Assembly (NCBI GenBank): GCA_036562265.1
Contig: DATCKS010000229.1
Location: forward strand, 1 to 7,063
DNA from: DASVDK01 sp036562265 [NCBI: Thermodesulfobacteriota bacterium]
Lineage (GTDB): Bacteria > DASVDK01
DNA length: 7,063 nucleotides
Reading direction: 5' to 3'
Positions 5,827 to 7,063 of this stretch are shown one piece after another. The notes below the pieces were generated by a model that saw only the letters and a program-made list of their open reading frames with translations, was not told the DNA's origin and did not search any database. The number at the start of each line of letters is the position of its first letter. Position 1 is the first letter of the stretch. Both the position numbers and the translations under genes were made by a program.

Positions 5827-6653
5827 CCCGCTCGGCCCTGGTGACCACGGTCGTGCTCGCCCTGCTGCTCGGCGCCTCGCTCGCCGCGCCGTGGCTCACC
5901 AGCATCGACCCGCTCGCGCAGGACTTCGGCGCCTCGCTCCTCCCCCCGGCGTGGAGCGAGGCCGGCAGCCTCGCGCACCCCCTGGGCACCGATCGCCTCG
6001 GTCGCGACGTCTTCGCCAACGTCCTCCACGGGCTCAGGGTGTCGCTCCTCGTCGGCGCCACCTCCGTGGCGATCAGCCTCGCCCTCGGGGTGACGCTCGG
6101 CCTGATCTCGGGTTACGCCGGTGGCCGCGTCGACGCCGCCCTGATGCGGGCGGCCGACGTGCAGCTCTCGCTGCCGCCGATCCTGGTCGCGTTGGCCATC
6201 GTCGCGCTCTTCGGGTCGGGCCTCTGGCGGCTGGTTATCCTGATCGGCGTGATCAACTGGGCGGTCTACGCGCGCACCGTTCGCGGCAGCGTGCTGGCGG
6301 TTAGGGAGCGGGAGTTCGTGGAGGCGGCCCGGGCGCTCGGCGTGGCGGCCCCCGCCATCCTCGCGAGGCACGTGCTGCCGAACGTGCTGACGGCAACCGT
6401 CGTCGTCGCGGCGGTCGAGCTGCCGCGGGTGATGCTGCTCGAGGCGACGCTCTCCTTCCTGGGGCTCGGCGTGCCGCCCCAGGTGCCGTCGCTCGGCACC
6501 GCCGTGGCGCGCGGCTACCAGGTGCTCTTCGCCGGCCACTGGTGGGTCTCGGTCTTCCCGGGGCTCGCCCTCATGGCCGTCGTCGTCTGCGTGAACCTCC
6601 TCGGCGACTGGTTGCGGGACGCGACCGACCCGCGCTGGTCGTCGCGGCGATGA
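5823..6653 (+). CDS. ABC transporter permease, DppC-like (peptide/nickel importer subunit 2)
   Basis: This 276-residue inner-membrane protein is the partner of the DppB-like permease. The first membrane span (about 5-24) is followed by the hallmark HPLGTDRLGRDVFANVLHG (52-70). Further spans lie near 74-97, 116-150, 190-213 and 243-261. The EAA loop is EFVEAARALGVAAPAILARH (164-183), with the conserved Gly at 173. ATLSFLGLGVPP (208-219) with PSLG (222-225), and the C-terminal LLGDWLRDATDPR (259-271), are diagnostic of DppC/OppC. It is slightly shorter than average because the cytoplasmic N-terminal extension seen in many DppC proteins is missing; the start ATG is directly at the membrane span. 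The start overlaps the previous stop as ATGA, with GAGGG 10 bases upstream (5808-5812). The stop in turn overlaps the acetyltransferase start as ATGA. Confidence 0.95.
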   Translation: MTRSALVTTVVLALLLGASLAAPWLTSIDPLAQDFGASLLPPAWSEAGSLAHPLGTDRLGRDVFANVLHGLRVSLLVGATSVAISLALGVTLGLISGYAGGRVDAALMRAADVQLSLPPILVALAIVALFGSGLWRLVILIGVINWAVYARTVRGSVLAVREREFVEAARALGVAAPAILARHVLPNVLTATVVVAAVELPRVMLLEATLSFLGLGVPPQVPSLGTAVARGYQVLFAGHWWVSVFPGLALMAVVVCVNLLGDWLRDATDPRWSSRR

Positions 6654-7063
6654 GAGGCGCCGTGCCCGCGATACCGAAGCCGCCGCGCGTCAGGCTACGC
6701 CCGTTCGTCCCGGCCGACCTCGAGCTCCTCGCCCGCTGGCGCGAGGAGGCGACCGCCCGTGCCCACCAGCCGCTCAGGCGCCTCTCGCGAGAGGAACTGC
6801 GCCTGGAACTCGAGGCCGGCAGCGCCGGCCCGCTCTCGGACCGCACGCGCACCCGCTTCCAGTGGGTGGTCGAGCGGCGCGAGGACCGGGTGCCCCTGGG
6901 CTGGGTGACGCTGACGGTGCGCAGCCGGGAGCACGGCATCGCCGAGGTCGGCTACACCCTGTCGGCCGAGTTCCACCGGCAGGGCTACGGCTCCGAGGCG
7001 CTCGCCCTCCTCGTCGAGCGCGCCTTCGGCGAGCCGGAGATCCAGCGGCTCGAAGCGGTCTGC
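6650..7063 (+). CDS. GNAT-family N-acetyltransferase (RimJ/RimL-like), 5' part; runs off the window
   Basis: The 138 visible codons encode the N-terminal and central part of an Acetyltransf_3-type GNAT enzyme, which moves an acetyl group from acetyl-CoA to an amine. The strand RVRLRPFVPADLELLARW (13-30) is the usual opening of RimJ/RimL-like proteins. GYTLSAEFHRQGYGSEAL (101-118) includes the acetyl-CoA pyrophosphate-binding motif A (Q/R-x-x-G-x-G/A, here RQGYGS). The helix ALALLVERAF follows. The acceptor could be a ribosomal protein, an aminoglycoside, a polyamine or a small metabolite, and the fragment does not tell. ATG 6650 overlaps the DppC-like stop (ATGA) but has no ribosome binding site of its own. 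GTG 6662 is an alternative, preceded by GAGAGG at 6652-6657, and would drop four residues outside the domain. The gene is clearly part of the transporter transcription unit by position. Confidence 0.88.
   Translation, partial: MRGAVPAIPKPPRVRLRPFVPADLELLARWREEATARAHQPLRRLSREELRLELEAGSAGPLSDRTRTRFQWVVERREDRVPLGWVTLTVRSREHGIAEVGYTLSAEFHRQGYGSEALALLVERAFGEPEIQRLEAVC

Overview
This is a very GC-rich window (roughly 70-75% G+C by eye), with almost all third codon positions G or C and all genes on the + strand. The first 117 bases encode the end of an OmpA-type peptidoglycan-binding domain. There is also a lipoprotein with a Gram-negative-style signal and a Dpp/Opp-type transporter. Together these point to a diderm, high-GC bacterium. 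The overall style (large family-5 binding proteins, a UbiE-like methyltransferase ending in a SHVRxYT segment, short operons with ATGA junctions) would fit Rokubacteria/Methylomirabilota or a high-GC proteobacterial lineage. That placement is only an impression, because no marker gene is present.

Layout: (1) 1-117, 3' end of an OmpA-family gene. (2) 118-187, a 70-base gap with a -10-like hexamer (150-155) lying inside the loop of a 12-bp inverted repeat, and a GGAGG ribosome binding site (175-179). (3) 188-760, a small unrecognised protein with a basic Ala/Pro/Lys tail, a four-cysteine middle and an acidic end. (4) 757-1596, a class I SAM-dependent methyltransferase. (5) 1557-3254, a lipoprotein 5'-nucleotidase/metallophosphatase of the UshA family. 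(6) 3255-3325, a 71-base gap with a second -10-like hexamer and the ribosome binding site of the next gene. (7) 3326-4897, a periplasmic family-5 solute-binding protein. (8) 4909-5826 and 5823-6653, DppB-like and DppC-like permeases. (9) 6650-7063, a GNAT acetyltransferase running off the window. No stretch of more than 300 bases lacks a gene. No RNA gene, insertion sequence, CRISPR array or convincing intrinsic terminator is visible.

The genes look like two tightly packed transcription units: 188-3254 (unknown protein, methyltransferase, nucleotidase) and 3326 to beyond 7063 (binding protein, two permeases, acetyltransferase). ATGA stop/start overlaps at 757-760, 5823-5826 and 6650-6653 suggest translational coupling. 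The second unit encodes the binding protein and both membrane subunits of a peptide/nickel-type ABC importer, but no ATPase is in the window. A surface nucleotidase beside an importer would allow a salvage link, but nothing in the sequence proves one.

Most of the window is ordinary, recognisable metabolism and transport. The least explained items are the charge-segregated protein at 188-760 and the inverted repeat upstream of it. I did not find convincing evidence for a wholly new system.
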